Source of the DNA: Microbacterium murale
GTDB taxonomy: Bacteria > Actinomycetota > Actinomycetes > Actinomycetales > Microbacteriaceae
NCBI RefSeq assembly: GCF_014635185.1
Contig: NZ_BMCM01000001.1
Span: 868,001-932,000, forward strand
DNA: 64,000 nucleotides
Reading direction: 5' to 3'
This document shows positions 43,181 to 52,464 of this stretch, in pieces (position 1 is the stretch's first letter; each line of letters begins with the position of its first letter). The notes beneath the pieces are model-generated. The model made no database searches, had not been told where the DNA came from, and worked only from the letters and a program-made list of their open reading frames with translations. Position numbers and translations under genes: made by a program.

Positions 43181-44893
43181 CTACTTCGCCGCAGCGGTGC
43201 AGTACCGCAGCTGCACCTCGGAGTGCACCGGGACATCGCCGGGTGCGGCAGACATCGACGCGATGGTCGCCGGGTCGGTGGCGGCGCAGTCGGCCAGCTC
43301 GGCCGGGATCGCGGTGAGGCCGAGTTCTTCGAGCTTCGCGGTGGCGGCATCCAACGTCCAGCCCGTGACATCGGGCAGCGTGACCTGACCGCTGGCGACG
43401 ACGAGATCGACGACGGTCTTCGGCGCGATCTCCGCCCCGGCCTCGACACTCGCCTCCAGCACCGTGTCGGCGGCGCTGTTCGGATCGTTGCGCTGAATCA
43501 CCGTGCCGAGCTCGAGACCCTCCTTGCTCAGAGCGTCCTTCGCCGCAGCCTGCGAGAGCCCGACGAGGGTGGGAGCCTTGACGGTCTCGGTGCCGGAGGA
43601 GACATAGATCGTGACGCGCTGCCCGGCCTCGACGGACTGTCCGCCCTCCGGATCGGTGCGGATGACATTGTTCTCGGTGATCGTGGCGCTCGCCTCGTAG
43701 ACGAGCGTGGACTGCAGGTCCAGTTCTTCGAGGTCTTGCTGTGCGCGCTCGTACGACACGTCGATCAGGTCGGGAACCGTGCGTGACGAGGTGGGGATCT
43801 GCTCGCCGCGGGGCATCGTCAGCACCCAGACCAGCACGGAGATGAGCAGCACGGCGAGCAGAGCGACACCCGCCCAGATCCACACCACGGGTGGACCGGA
43901 TTGCGTGCGCGTCATCGTCGTGTCGCTGCTGAGCTGGCGCAGCGACCGCGCTGTCTCCTGCGCCTGGCGGGGGCTCGGGCCGTACAGCTCGCTGGTGAGT
44001 GCACCGAGCTGCTTCTTGCTCGGCGCCTTGCCCGCTACGGCGTCGTCGAGCGCAGCGCGGAAGTGCGCGGCATCCGGATACCGCTGGTATGGATCCTTCG
44101 CGAGCGCGCGCAGCACGATCGGGTCGAGGGCCCCGGGGGAGTCCTCGTTCACCTCGGTGGGCGCCAACGGCGTCTCGCTCACGTGCTGGTACGCGACCGC
44201 GACCGGGGACTCACCACGGAACGGCTGACGTCCGGTGAGAAGCTCGTAGAGCACGATGCCGGTCGAGTACAGGTCGGCGCGCGCGTCGACCGGCTCGCCC
44301 TTGGCCTGCTCGGGCGAGAAGTACGCAGCAGTGCCGATGATCTGCGTGGTCTCGGCGACCGTCGAAGACGAGTCCGACACCGCGCGGGCGATGCCGAAAT
44401 CCATCACCTTGACCTGGCCGGCCGGGGTGACCATGACGTTTCCCGGCTTGATGTCGCGGTGGACGACGCCGGCCCGGTGCGAGTAGTCGAGCGCCTCGAG
44501 GATGCCGTCGACGTAGCGCACCGCATCCTCGACGGGGACAGGCCCCTCGGCGATGATCTCCTTCAGCTGGCGGCCCTGGACCAGCTCCATGACGATGTAC
44601 GGCTCGCTGCCGGCGGAACCGACGGCGGGAGCGCCATGCGGAGCCGACGTCGGGTCGCCGGCGTCGTAGACGCGCACGATCGACGGGTGCGACATGCGCG
44701 ATGCCGCCTGAGCCTCCAGGCGGAAGCGGGTGCGGAAGGCCGTGTCGCGGGCGAGATTCGGATCGAGGATCTTGATGGCGACCTCGCGCCCGAGCGTGAC
44801 GTCGTAGCCGCGGTAGACCTTCGCCATGCCACCGTGTCCGATGAGCTCATCCACGCGATATCGCTCTGCGATGATGCGCGGCTCTGCGGACAC
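43181..44893 (-). CDS. pknB: Ser/Thr protein kinase PknB with PASTA domains
   Basis: About 570 residues. The kinase domain has the Gly loop IGHGGMAKVYRG, the VAIK lysine, the catalytic loop HRDIKPGNV (Asp147) and DFGIARA. A juxtamembrane linker leads to one membrane helix (VVWIWAGVALLAVLLISVLV) and three extracellular PASTA repeats (VPDLIDVSYERAQQDL, APTLVGLSQAAAKDAL, LPDVTGWTLDAATAKL) that bind peptidoglycan fragments; M. tuberculosis PknB has four. I chose GTG at 44893 because GGGGGAG precedes it. It regulates division and cell-wall synthesis. Confidence 0.94.
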   Translation of the reverse strand: MSAEPRIIAERYRVDELIGHGGMAKVYRGYDVTLGREVAIKILDPNLARDTAFRTRFRLEAQAASRMSHPSIVRVYDAGDPTSAPHGAPAVGSAGSEPYIVMELVQGRQLKEIIAEGPVPVEDAVRYVDGILEALDYSHRAGVVHRDIKPGNVMVTPAGQVKVMDFGIARAVSDSSSTVAETTQIIGTAAYFSPEQAKGEPVDARADLYSTGIVLYELLTGRQPFRGESPVAVAYQHVSETPLAPTEVNEDSPGALDPIVLRALAKDPYQRYPDAAHFRAALDDAVAGKAPSKKQLGALTSELYGPSPRQAQETARSLRQLSSDTTMTRTQSGPPVVWIWAGVALLAVLLISVLVWVLTMPRGEQIPTSSRTVPDLIDVSYERAQQDLEELDLQSTLVYEASATITENNVIRTDPEGGQSVEAGQRVTIYVSSGTETVKAPTLVGLSQAAAKDALSKEGLELGTVIQRNDPNSAADTVLEASVEAGAEIAPKTVVDLVVASGQVTLPDVTGWTLDAATAKLEELGLTAIPAELADCAATDPATIASMSAAPGDVPVHSEVQLRYCTAAAK

Positions 44894-44963
44894 GTGTAGC
44901 TCCCCCTGGTGTGGCAACGTCATGGACTTCCTAAGGTTACCCTCAGCACCTCTGAGACTACTC

Positions 44964-46709
44964 TCAGCCTTCGCTGCCACCGCTGTCGTCGCCGGGCAGG
45001 ACCGAGGCCGGCTGGATCGTCACGGACAGCGGCGGCGACGAGGGAGTCACGCGCTCATCCGTGCTCGCGCATGTCGCCGTGTACGTCGCGATCAGCTGCT
45101 GTCCCTCCGCGTCGGCGACCGTCACCTCGGCACTGCGCTGCGTCGGCGGGAAGTTCGGACCCCCGGACACGAACGTGCCGTTGGTGAGCTGCACCGTGTA
45201 GCGGGTGAGGTTCGTGCCGCTGGGGCAGACGAAGTCGCTTCCCCACGAGACGGTGACCGTCCCACCGGCGACGGGATCGCCGGAGATCGCGGGAGCATCC
45301 GCCGGCGCGGGCAGCGCAGCACGGTCGCCATAGGTGGTCAATGTGATGGTCTGATCGACCGCGACGTTGCCGAGCGGCTCGACCTTGTAGACCTTGCCGA
45401 CCTGATCGTCTGACCCAGCGGGATCCCCTGGGACGCAGCTGATGTCGGTGAACCCGTTGTCCGTCAGCGTCGTCGTGGCCGTGGAGCAGTCGAGTCCCAC
45501 GAGGTTGAGCGACGCCACATCCACGCGATCCGTGGTCGGAGTCGGCTCGGGCGACGGTGTGGTGGGCTCGGGCGCCGGCGTGGTCGGCGGGGCTGATGTC
45601 CTCGTCGGATCCGCGTCGGGCTCGCCCTGGTTCAACAGCGCGAACACCGTGCCGGCGAGCACGATGGCGATGAGCGCGATCAGTGCGATCAGCGGCCACG
45701 TCCAGGGACTGCGCTTCTTCTTCTTCTTGCCCTCGACGTCGGTGCCGTCGCCATCGGCGGGCAACGCCGAAGTGGTCGGGAGGATGCGCGTGGTGCCGTC
45801 GTCGCCGGTGGCGGTGAGGATGCGGGTGGCGTCATCGCCCGCGACTCCACCGGTCGCGATGGCGGGAACGGCGATCGCCGCGGAGTTCAGGTCTCCTCGG
45901 CGCAGCGCCTGCGCTGCACGAGCCACGGTGGCCGATGACGAAGGCCGGTCGGCCGGCTTCTTCGCGATCATCGCCATCACGAGGTTCTGCACCGGGATCG
46001 GCACTGTCGGCGGAAGCGGCGGCGGCTGCTCGTTGATCTGCGCCATCGCGATCGCGACCTGCGACTCGCCCGTGAACGGACGCTTGCCGGCCAGGCACTC
46101 GTACGCGACGATGCCCAGCGAGTACGTGTCGGTCGCCGGCGATGCCGGGTGTCCTGAGGCCTGCTCGGGCGACAGGTATTGCACGGTGCCCATGACCTGA
46201 CCGGTCGCGGTCAGCGGCACCTGGTCGGCGATGCGGGCGATGCCGAAGTCGGTGATCTTCACTCGGCCGTCCGGCGTGATCAGCAGGTTGCCCGGCTTGA
46301 TGTCGCGGTGCACGAGACCGGCCGCGTGCGCAGCCTGAAGAGCGGATGCCGTCTGGGCGACGATGTCGAGGGTCTTGTCGGCGCCCAGGGCGCCGTCGCG
46401 CTCGAGCAGCGTGGAAAGCGCCTCACCGGGGACGAGTTCCATGACGAGGAACGCGCTGCCGTTCTCCTCGCCGTAGTCGAAGACGCTGGCGATGCCCTCA
46501 TGATTGACGAGTGCGGCGTGACGGGCCTCGGCGCGGAAGCGCTCGAGGAAACCCGGATCCCCCATGTACTCGTCCTTGAGGATCTTGATGGCGACGGTCC
46601 GTCCGATGACGTGGTCTGTCGCTTCCCAGACCTCGCCCATGCCACCGATCGCAATACGCGACTGAAGCTCGTATCGACCACCGAACGACACACCCTGCGT
46701 CGGCCTCAT
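44964..46709 (-). CDS. pknA: Ser/Thr protein kinase PknA-like with extracellular sensor region
   Basis: The 581-residue kinase has IAIGGMGEVWEATD, VAIKIL, HRDIKPGNLL (Asp136) and DFGIARIADQ. After the kinase domain come a basic juxtamembrane stretch, a membrane helix (WPLIALIALIAIVLAGTVFAL) and a Thr/Pro-rich stalk. Then there is a PASTA-like repeat (LVGLDCSTATTTLTDNGF) and a further Cys-containing beta domain of about 110 residues. M. tuberculosis PknA lacks such an ectodomain. Its start overlaps the pbpA stop by four bases. Confidence 0.92.
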   Translation of the reverse strand: MRPTQGVSFGGRYELQSRIAIGGMGEVWEATDHVIGRTVAIKILKDEYMGDPGFLERFRAEARHAALVNHEGIASVFDYGEENGSAFLVMELVPGEALSTLLERDGALGADKTLDIVAQTASALQAAHAAGLVHRDIKPGNLLITPDGRVKITDFGIARIADQVPLTATGQVMGTVQYLSPEQASGHPASPATDTYSLGIVAYECLAGKRPFTGESQVAIAMAQINEQPPPLPPTVPIPVQNLVMAMIAKKPADRPSSSATVARAAQALRRGDLNSAAIAVPAIATGGVAGDDATRILTATGDDGTTRILPTTSALPADGDGTDVEGKKKKKRSPWTWPLIALIALIAIVLAGTVFALLNQGEPDADPTRTSAPPTTPAPEPTTPSPEPTPTTDRVDVASLNLVGLDCSTATTTLTDNGFTDISCVPGDPAGSDDQVGKVYKVEPLGNVAVDQTITLTTYGDRAALPAPADAPAISGDPVAGGTVTVSWGSDFVCPSGTNLTRYTVQLTNGTFVSGGPNFPPTQRSAEVTVADAEGQQLIATYTATCASTDERVTPSSPPLSVTIQPASVLPGDDSGGSEG

Positions 46710-48163
46710 CTGTTAAGCACCGCCTCAATGACCTTCTTCGCGATCGGGGCGGCGAGCGTATCACCGGATCCCGACTGTCCCATTCCGCCGCCGTCTTCGA
46801 CGACGACCGCCACAGCTACCTGTGGGTTGTCCGCCGGTGCAAAACCGGTGAACCACAACGTGTACGGCTCGTCGCCATCGTTCTCGGCCGTCCCCGTCTT
46901 ACCGGCGACGTCGATGCCGTCTATTCTTGCACCCGTCGCGGCACCGTCTGCGACGCTCGCCGTCATGGCATCGGTGACATCGTCTGCGACATCCGCCTCC
47001 GTGGCGCGACCGAACTCGCTGTTCTCGTACTGACGGACCACCGAGAGGTCGTTTCCGATCACGGCATCCACGAGCCGGGGATTCATCACCACTCCGTCAT
47101 TCGCGATTCCGGCCGAGACCATCGCCATCTGCAGCGGCGTCGCGGTCACCTGACCCTGACCGAACCCGGTGAGCGCCGTCTGCGCGTCATCGAGTCCGCG
47201 CGGGTAGCGGGAAGCGGTCGATTCGAGCGGCGTGGAGAAGCGCTGGTTGAACCCGAACTTCTCCGCCATCTCGAAGATCGTCGCGTCGCCGAGTTCGACA
47301 GCGAGTTCGGCCATCGGGATGTTGCAGCTGAGGCGGACGGCATCGGCGATCGTCACGGTCGATCCGGAGCCGCATGTGCCGCCCGTGGCGTTCGAGACCT
47401 GTGAGGAGGAACCGGGCAGTGTGTAGCGAGCCGGGTTCGGGAGTGTCGACTCTGGCGTCCACTCCCCTGTCGCATAGGCGGCCGCGGCGACGAGCACCTT
47501 GAACGTCGAGCCAGGGGGGTTCAGGTTGCCGGCGATCGCACGGTTCTGCAGCGGGTTCGGCTTCAGCGCGTCGAGCGCGTCGTACGCGGCCTCGGCCTGT
47601 GAGCCGCTGTGCACGGCGACCGCGTTGGCGTCGTAGCCGGGCGTGGAGACCATCGCGAGGATGCGTCCCGTTGCCGGTTCGATGGCGACCACGGCACCCT
47701 GCAGATCGCCGAGGGCCTCATAGGCGGCCTGCTGAGCCGCCGCATCCAGAGTCAGCTCGACGCTGAACCCGGTCTGCGGCTGGCCGGACACGATCCGCTC
47801 GATCTCGGCGAGGAACGCGCTCGCGCCGGTGCCGGAGAGGTCACCGTTGAGGGCGTTCTCGATGCCGGTCGACGACTGCAGCGCCGGGTTGAAGAAACCG
47901 GTGACGCTCGACCACATCGGCGAATCGGTGTAGATGCGCTGGTACTGGAACTCGTCCTCGCTGGCCACGGAGTACGCGATCTGCACGCCGTCGGCGATGA
48001 TCGACCCGCGCTGGATCTCGTAGCTGTCCAGCAGCGAACGCGTGTTGCGATCGGCCTGCCCGAGTTCGTCGGCCGCGACGACCTGGATCCAGCTGGTCGC
48101 GGCGAACAGCGAGAGGAACATGAACAGCATCACGATGCTGAGTCTGCGGAGCTCTTTCGTCAT
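46706..48163 (-). CDS. pbpA: penicillin-binding protein, class B transpeptidase
   Basis: The 485-residue PBP has one N-terminal membrane helix (residues about 9-30) and the transpeptidase motifs STFK (GSTFKVLV, catalytic Ser), SCN (RLSCNIPMAELA) and KTG (GKTGTAEN). It cross-links peptidoglycan with the SEDS glycosyltransferase encoded just before it; the two genes overlap by four bases. It corresponds to mycobacterial PbpA. Confidence 0.95.
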   Translation of the reverse strand: MTKELRRLSIVMLFMFLSLFAATSWIQVVAADELGQADRNTRSLLDSYEIQRGSIIADGVQIAYSVASEDEFQYQRIYTDSPMWSSVTGFFNPALQSSTGIENALNGDLSGTGASAFLAEIERIVSGQPQTGFSVELTLDAAAQQAAYEALGDLQGAVVAIEPATGRILAMVSTPGYDANAVAVHSGSQAEAAYDALDALKPNPLQNRAIAGNLNPPGSTFKVLVAAAAYATGEWTPESTLPNPARYTLPGSSSQVSNATGGTCGSGSTVTIADAVRLSCNIPMAELAVELGDATIFEMAEKFGFNQRFSTPLESTASRYPRGLDDAQTALTGFGQGQVTATPLQMAMVSAGIANDGVVMNPRLVDAVIGNDLSVVRQYENSEFGRATEADVADDVTDAMTASVADGAATGARIDGIDVAGKTGTAENDGDEPYTLWFTGFAPADNPQVAVAVVVEDGGGMGQSGSGDTLAAPIAKKVIEAVLNR

Positions 48164-49548
48164 CCGATCACCACCCTGGGCTGGCGGCGCACGCCGTCGG
48201 AGATGCGCAGCAGCAGTGCCACGATGAGCCAGTTCGCGACCAGCGACGATCCGCCGGCGGCGAGGAACGGCGTGGTCAGACCGGTCAGCGGGATGACGCG
48301 CGTCACGCCGCCGACCATGATGAACACCTGCAGCGCGATGGTGAACGAGAGCCCGGTCGCGAGGAGCTTGCCGAAGTCGTCCTGGCCGGCGATGCCGATG
48401 CGCATGCCGCGGCTGACGAACACCATGTACAGGGCGAGGATCGCGAACAGGCCGATCAGCCCGAGCTCTTCTCCGAGGCTGGGGATGATGTAGTCACTGT
48501 GCGCGAGCGGTGTCACGGTCGGGCGTCCCTGGCCGAGGCCGGTGCCGATCAGGCCGCCGTGGGCGAGACCGAAGATGCCCTGCACGAGCTGGTAGCTGCC
48601 ACCCGCGGCATCGATGATCGCGGGATTGAACGCATCGAGCCAGTTCGTGAAGCGGCCCTGCACATAACTGAGGATCTGTGTGGCGACGGCGACGCCTGCG
48701 GCGACCATGACGAGGCCGATCAGCACCCAGCTGGTCTTGCCGGTGGCGATGTAGAGCATCGCGATGAACATGCCGAAGATCAGCATTCCGGTGCCGAGAT
48801 CGCGTTGCACCACGATGATGCCGAGCGAGATCAGCCAGACGACGATGACGGGTCCGAGTTCGCGCATCCGCGGCCAGGTGATGCCGAGGAAGACCTTGCC
48901 GACCGAGGTGAGGCTCTCGCGGGTGCGCACCAGGTAGCCGGCGAAGAAGATCGCCAGGCAGATCTTGGCCAGCTCACCCGGCTGGAAGGCGAAGATTCCG
49001 CCGATCGTCACCCACACGTCGGCGTTCGAGCCGGATGCTCCGAGCCCGGGGACGAACGGCAGCAGCAGGAGGAGGATTCCGGCGAGGCCGAACAGGTACG
49101 TGTAGCGGAACAGCACCCGGTAGTTGTGCAGCAGGATGACGATCGCGATGGCGCCAGCGAGCGAGATGCCCGTCCAGGCAAGCTGCTTGGTCGAGTACGC
49201 CTCCCACCCGGTGTTGTGCAGCGCGATGTCGATCCGGTAGATCATCGCGATGCCGAGGCCGGTGAGCAGCGTCGCGATGGGCAGGACGAACGGGTCGGCG
49301 TCGGATGCCACGACGCGCAGCACGAAGTGCAGGGCGAAGGCCAGCACGGCGAGCCCGCCGCCGATGAACAGGATGAAGGGATCGATCAGCCCGAGCGCGC
49401 CGAGCTGCACCAGGCACAGCGCGGCGCCGCTGATCGCGCAGGCGAACAGCAGCAGCCAGAACTCGCGGTTGCGCTGCGTCTGCGGCAGCCGCATCCGCTT
49501 GAGTGCCTTGATGACCGCGGTGTCGGCGGAGACGTCGGTGCTCGTCAT
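48160..49548 (-). CDS. rodA: SEDS-family peptidoglycan glycosyltransferase (RodA/FtsW)
   Basis: The 462-residue protein has about twelve membrane helices and the SEDS signatures WVTIGGIFAFQPGELAKI, VVQRDLGTGMLIFGMF and TPLAHSDYIIPSLGEELGLIG near the C-terminus, where the family's catalytic Asp lies in a long extracellular loop. It polymerises lipid II and partners with PbpA. The gene overlaps pstP and pbpA by four bases each. Confidence 0.95.
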   Translation of the reverse strand: MTSTDVSADTAVIKALKRMRLPQTQRNREFWLLLFACAISGAALCLVQLGALGLIDPFILFIGGGLAVLAFALHFVLRVVASDADPFVLPIATLLTGLGIAMIYRIDIALHNTGWEAYSTKQLAWTGISLAGAIAIVILLHNYRVLFRYTYLFGLAGILLLLLPFVPGLGASGSNADVWVTIGGIFAFQPGELAKICLAIFFAGYLVRTRESLTSVGKVFLGITWPRMRELGPVIVVWLISLGIIVVQRDLGTGMLIFGMFIAMLYIATGKTSWVLIGLVMVAAGVAVATQILSYVQGRFTNWLDAFNPAIIDAAGGSYQLVQGIFGLAHGGLIGTGLGQGRPTVTPLAHSDYIIPSLGEELGLIGLFAILALYMVFVSRGMRIGIAGQDDFGKLLATGLSFTIALQVFIMVGGVTRVIPLTGLTTPFLAAGGSSLVANWLIVALLLRISDGVRRQPRVVIG

Positions 49549-50870
49549 CCGGCATTCCCCCCGTTCGTCGCGGTTGGCGTCGGAGTCGGAGTGGGCGTCT
49601 GCGTCGGAGGAGGTGTCGGCGCGGGGGTCTCACCCGTGACGGCCTCGGATCCGGCCCGCAGACGGTCGACGATCGCCATGGCGTCTGACAGCGAGCGCGC
49701 GTTGATCGTCCGCTCCACCGAGGCGCGCTGGTAGGGCGGCAGGTCGGCGAGCAGGATGCCGGTGTCCTCGAGCTCGGTGGACAGCGAGATGGGGCCGATG
49801 TTCTGCTGAACACCCTGGAAGATCACGACGCTGTCTTCGTCCGCCCCGACGAAATAGCGCGTCTGGGTCCAGCTGTAGGCGAGCATTCCCGCACCGGTGA
49901 GCGCGAGCAGAACGACCAGGAGTGCGGCGAACCAGCCGACGCGGCGGCGCTTCGCGCGGCGGCGATCCTCCTCGATGAGCTCTTCGAGGTAGTCGGCGGC
50001 CGGTTCGAAGTGCGAGGGCTCGTTCGCGGCCTGGCGCACCGGGTGCAGCCAGTTCGTGCGCGCAGGGCGGACGGCGGGGATGAGCACGCCGGATGGAGTG
50101 GATGCTGCGCCGACGACCGTCGGGGTGCCAGAGGAGACCGGGTGCACGCCGCCCACCTCGACGAGCACGACCGTGACGTTGTCGGGGGCGCCGCCGTCGA
50201 GCGCCTGCTTGAGCAGGTTGTCGGCCGTGCGTCCCGGGGGAAGCCCGAGCCGCATGGCCTTGAGGATGTGCGGCTCGTCGACGACGCCGGAGAGGCCGTC
50301 GGAGCACAGCAGCCAGCGGTCGCCAGGGAGGGTGGGCATGACGAACATGTCCAGCTCCGGGTCGTGGTCCATGTCGCTGAGCACGCGCATCAGCACCGAG
50401 CGGCGCGGGTGGTAGCGCGCCTCCTCTGGCGTGATGCGACCGGAGTCGACGAGCCGCTGCACGAACGTGTGGTCGGCGGTGATCTGCGTCAGCTCGTCGT
50501 CGCGGTACAGGTAGATGCGCGAGTCGCCGATGTGGCCGATGACGGCGTGATCCTCGACCATGATGATCGCGCTGACGGTCGTGCCGAGTCCAGCGAGCTC
50601 AGGGCGCTCTTTGGCAGCGCGGATGAGGTCGCCTGCGGCCGTGGTGACGGCTGCCTGCAACGAGGCCTGGGCCTCGTCCACGTCGGGGAACGGATGATCC
50701 AGGCGCTCGAGCCGCTGGATCGCGATGCTCGACGCGACATCGCCGCCCGCGTGGCCGCCCATGCCGTCGGCGACTGCGAAGAGGTTGGCGCCGGAGTACC
50801 CGGAGTCCTGGTTGTTGGAGCGCACCTTCCCGGTATGGGAGATCGCGGCGCTCGAGCCTTCGAAGACCAT
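49545..50870 (-). CDS. pstP: PP2C-family Ser/Thr phosphatase PstP
   Basis: The 441-residue phosphatase has the PPM metal motifs SDQGKVRSNNQDSGY-type start (HTGKVRSNNQDSGY), AVADGMGGHAGGDVAS, GDSRIYLYRDDELTQIT and SDGLSGVV...GAPDNVTVVLVE. A membrane helix (VGWFAALLVVLLALTGAGML, about 315-335) leads to a short extracellular part ending in a Pro/Thr-rich tail (PAPTPPPTQTPTPTPTP). It reverses PknA/PknB phosphorylation. Confidence 0.94.
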   Translation of the reverse strand: MVFEGSSAAISHTGKVRSNNQDSGYSGANLFAVADGMGGHAGGDVASSIAIQRLERLDHPFPDVDEAQASLQAAVTTAAGDLIRAAKERPELAGLGTTVSAIIMVEDHAVIGHIGDSRIYLYRDDELTQITADHTFVQRLVDSGRITPEEARYHPRRSVLMRVLSDMDHDPELDMFVMPTLPGDRWLLCSDGLSGVVDEPHILKAMRLGLPPGRTADNLLKQALDGGAPDNVTVVLVEVGGVHPVSSGTPTVVGAASTPSGVLIPAVRPARTNWLHPVRQAANEPSHFEPAADYLEELIEEDRRRAKRRRVGWFAALLVVLLALTGAGMLAYSWTQTRYFVGADEDSVVIFQGVQQNIGPISLSTELEDTGILLADLPPYQRASVERTINARSLSDAMAIVDRLRAGSEAVTGETPAPTPPPTQTPTPTPTPTATNGGNAG

Positions 50871-50877
50871 GCCGGCG

Positions 50878-51390
50878 TCAGGCTCGCAGCTCGAAGGTCG
50901 TGGCGCCGACCTTGACGGCGTCGCCGATGTCGATCGGGACGGGCGCTCCCGAAATGCGCTTTCCGCCCAGGTAGGTGCCGTTGGTGGAGTCGAGGTCCTG
51001 GATCGCCCAGGTGTCGCCGCGCAGCAGCAGGCGGGCGTGGTGGCTGGAGGTGTAGTCGTCGCGGATCACGAGACCGGATTCGCTCGAGCGGCCGATCGTC
51101 ATCGGCTCCGTGCCGAGGGGGAGCTCGAGCCCTGCCTTGGGGCCGGAGGTGATGACGAGCTTGGAGACGCTGTTCACCCTGGCGGCACCGCCGGCGCGCG
51201 GCGAGGGCGAGGCCTTCGGCTTGGCGGCAGCGGGAGCCGCGACGGGAGCGCCGCCGGCGGCTTCGGCGGGGAGCTTGCGCACCTTCACACCGAACAGGTC
51301 GGCCCGCAGCGAGTACACCACGCCGAACACGAAGAACCACAGCAGCACCAGGAAGCCGATGCGCAGCAGCAGGAGGACGAGTTCACTCAT
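50878..51390 (-). CDS. fhaB: FHA domain protein FhaB
   Basis: The 170-residue protein has an N-terminal membrane helix (LLLLRIGFLVLLWFFVFGVVY), an Ala/Pro-rich linker and a C-terminal FHA domain (MTIGRSSESGLVIRDDYTSSHHARL, IQDLDSTNGTYLGGKRI) that binds phosphothreonine. It is an adaptor in the PknA/PknB pathway. Its start overlaps the fhaA stop by four bases, and pstP follows after seven bases. Confidence 0.94.
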   Translation of the reverse strand: MSELVLLLLRIGFLVLLWFFVFGVVYSLRADLFGVKVRKLPAEAAGGAPVAAPAAAKPKASPSPRAGGAARVNSVSKLVITSGPKAGLELPLGTEPMTIGRSSESGLVIRDDYTSSHHARLLLRGDTWAIQDLDSTNGTYLGGKRISGAPVPIDIGDAVKVGATTFELRA

Positions 51391-52079
51391 CGGTTCGCCC
51401 CCGACGGTCGGTCGGCTGCCACAGGGACGACCCGGAAGACCAGGTCGGTGCGACCGATCGTGATCGTGGTGTCGGTGGGCAGCGGCGCTTCGCGCACCTT
51501 GGTGCCGTTGACCTTGGTGCCGTTCGTGGAGCCGAGGTCGCGCATCATGGCGCGCTCGCCGTCCCAGAGGATCTCAACGTGCTTTCGGCTGGAGCCGGCA
51601 TCGGCGATCGTGATGTCGGCGTCGCTGCCGCGTCCGATGACGCTGCGGGCCTTGGTGATCGAGTGGCGACGCCCGTCGACGTCGACGACGGCTTGCCAGC
51701 TGACGCGTCCCTCGGCCGTGCCGGAGTTCACGCGCACCGTGCCTGTGGCGACCTTCTCGTCCGCTTCGAGGACGATCGAGACCGGGCCTGAGAAGCTGTA
51801 GCCCTGCGCCTTGGCGTGCGCGTTCATCAGAGCGTGCAGCTCTTCTGTGAGCGCGCCGCCGAGTCCGTGCATCCGCTCGAGGTCGTCGGCGCTGAGGCGC
51901 ACGACGTAGCTGTTGGGCGCGATGATGCGATCGCGGCTGACGACGGCGGCCTTGATGTCGGCCTCGCGGCGGAGCGCTGAGGCGATCTCCACCGGCTGTA
52001 TGCCGCTGCGGAAGGTCTTGGCGAACGCACCGTTGACGGCGCGCTCAAGACCCTTCTCAAAGCTGTCAAGTAGTCCCAC
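51387..52079 (-). CDS. fhaA: FHA domain protein FhaA (DUF3662 plus FHA)
   Basis: About 230 residues. The N-terminal DUF3662 domain (VGLLDSFEKGLERAVNGAFA...QPVEIASALRREAD) joins directly to a C-terminal FHA domain (VIGRGSDADITIADAGSSRKH, MRDLGSTNGTKVNG). M. tuberculosis FhaA has a long Gly/Tyr-rich linker, absent here. It binds phosphorylated MurJ and other targets in mycobacteria. GTG 52079 was chosen because GAGGAG precedes it and the domain starts there. First gene of the operon. Confidence 0.94.
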   Translation of the reverse strand: MGLLDSFEKGLERAVNGAFAKTFRSGIQPVEIASALRREADIKAAVVSRDRIIAPNSYVVRLSADDLERMHGLGGALTEELHALMNAHAKAQGYSFSGPVSIVLEADEKVATGTVRVNSGTAEGRVSWQAVVDVDGRRHSITKARSVIGRGSDADITIADAGSSRKHVEILWDGERAMMRDLGSTNGTKVNGTKVREAPLPTDTTITIGRTDLVFRVVPVAADRPSGANR

Positions 52080-52174
52080 TGGGCTCCTCTGGCATGGCGG
52101 CGGTAGCAACATCGTAGCCAGGTGAACTGTATATGCGCCTCTTGAGGCCCTTCGGGCGTCGAACAACCACACTC

Positions 52175-52211
52175 TGCGTGAGACACCACGGCGCCGACGA
52201 TGTCTCACGCA
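52175..52211. promoter_or_regulatory. 11-bp dyad between fhaA and tRNA-Leu
   Basis: TGCGTGAGACA at 52175 and TGTCTCACGCA at 52201 are perfect inverted repeats around 15 bases, themselves containing CGGCGCCG. It lies in the divergent intergenic region, upstream of both fhaA and tRNA-Leu, so it is not a terminator for either. It could be an operator or an RNA hairpin in the fhaA leader. Confidence 0.65.
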
Positions 52212-52312
52212 GGATGTGATTTCTGGTTGCGGTTGCGGGCGCCGCGCGGGTTCGGTGCACGTGAAAGTGCGTGATATCCTCGTGAAGTTGACTTCTTCGG
52301 AACGAGACACTC

Positions 52313-52395
52313 GCGCGAGTGGCGGAATGGTAGACGCGCTGGCTTCAGGTGCCAGTGTCCTTACGGGCGTGGGGGTTCAAGTCCCCCCTCGCGCA
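52313..52395 (+). tRNA. tRNA-Leu (CAG)
   Basis: The 83-nt gene has acceptor GCGCGAG/CTCGCGC, a long class II variable arm (TGTCCTTACGGGCGT), anticodon stem CTGGC/GCCAG with loop TTCAGGT (anticodon CAG), and T arm GGGGGTTCAAGTCCCCC. CCA is not encoded. A tRNA-Leu beside fhaA is also found in M. tuberculosis. Confidence 0.97.
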
Positions 52396-52404
52396 CAGCG
52401 AGTG

Positions 52405-52440
52405 AAAACCCCCGACCTGGGATCCAGGCCGGGGGTTTTT
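52405..52440 (+). terminator. terminator after tRNA-Leu
   Basis: AAAACCCCCGACCTGG and CCAGGCCGGGGGTTTTT form a strong stem with one mismatch and end in a T-run, nine bases after the tRNA. Confidence 0.93.
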
Positions 52441-52464
52441 CTGCACTCCTCGAAAGCGACGACC

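Noticed and set aside
49556-49640. Repeated GTCGGAGT-type tract at the end of pstP as a repeat element
   Set aside because: It encodes the Pro/Thr-rich C-terminal tail of PstP.
52255-52270. CACGTGAAA as a further parS site
   Set aside because: Only the central part matches; the left arm GGTG differs from TGTTT, so it is not a credible parS.
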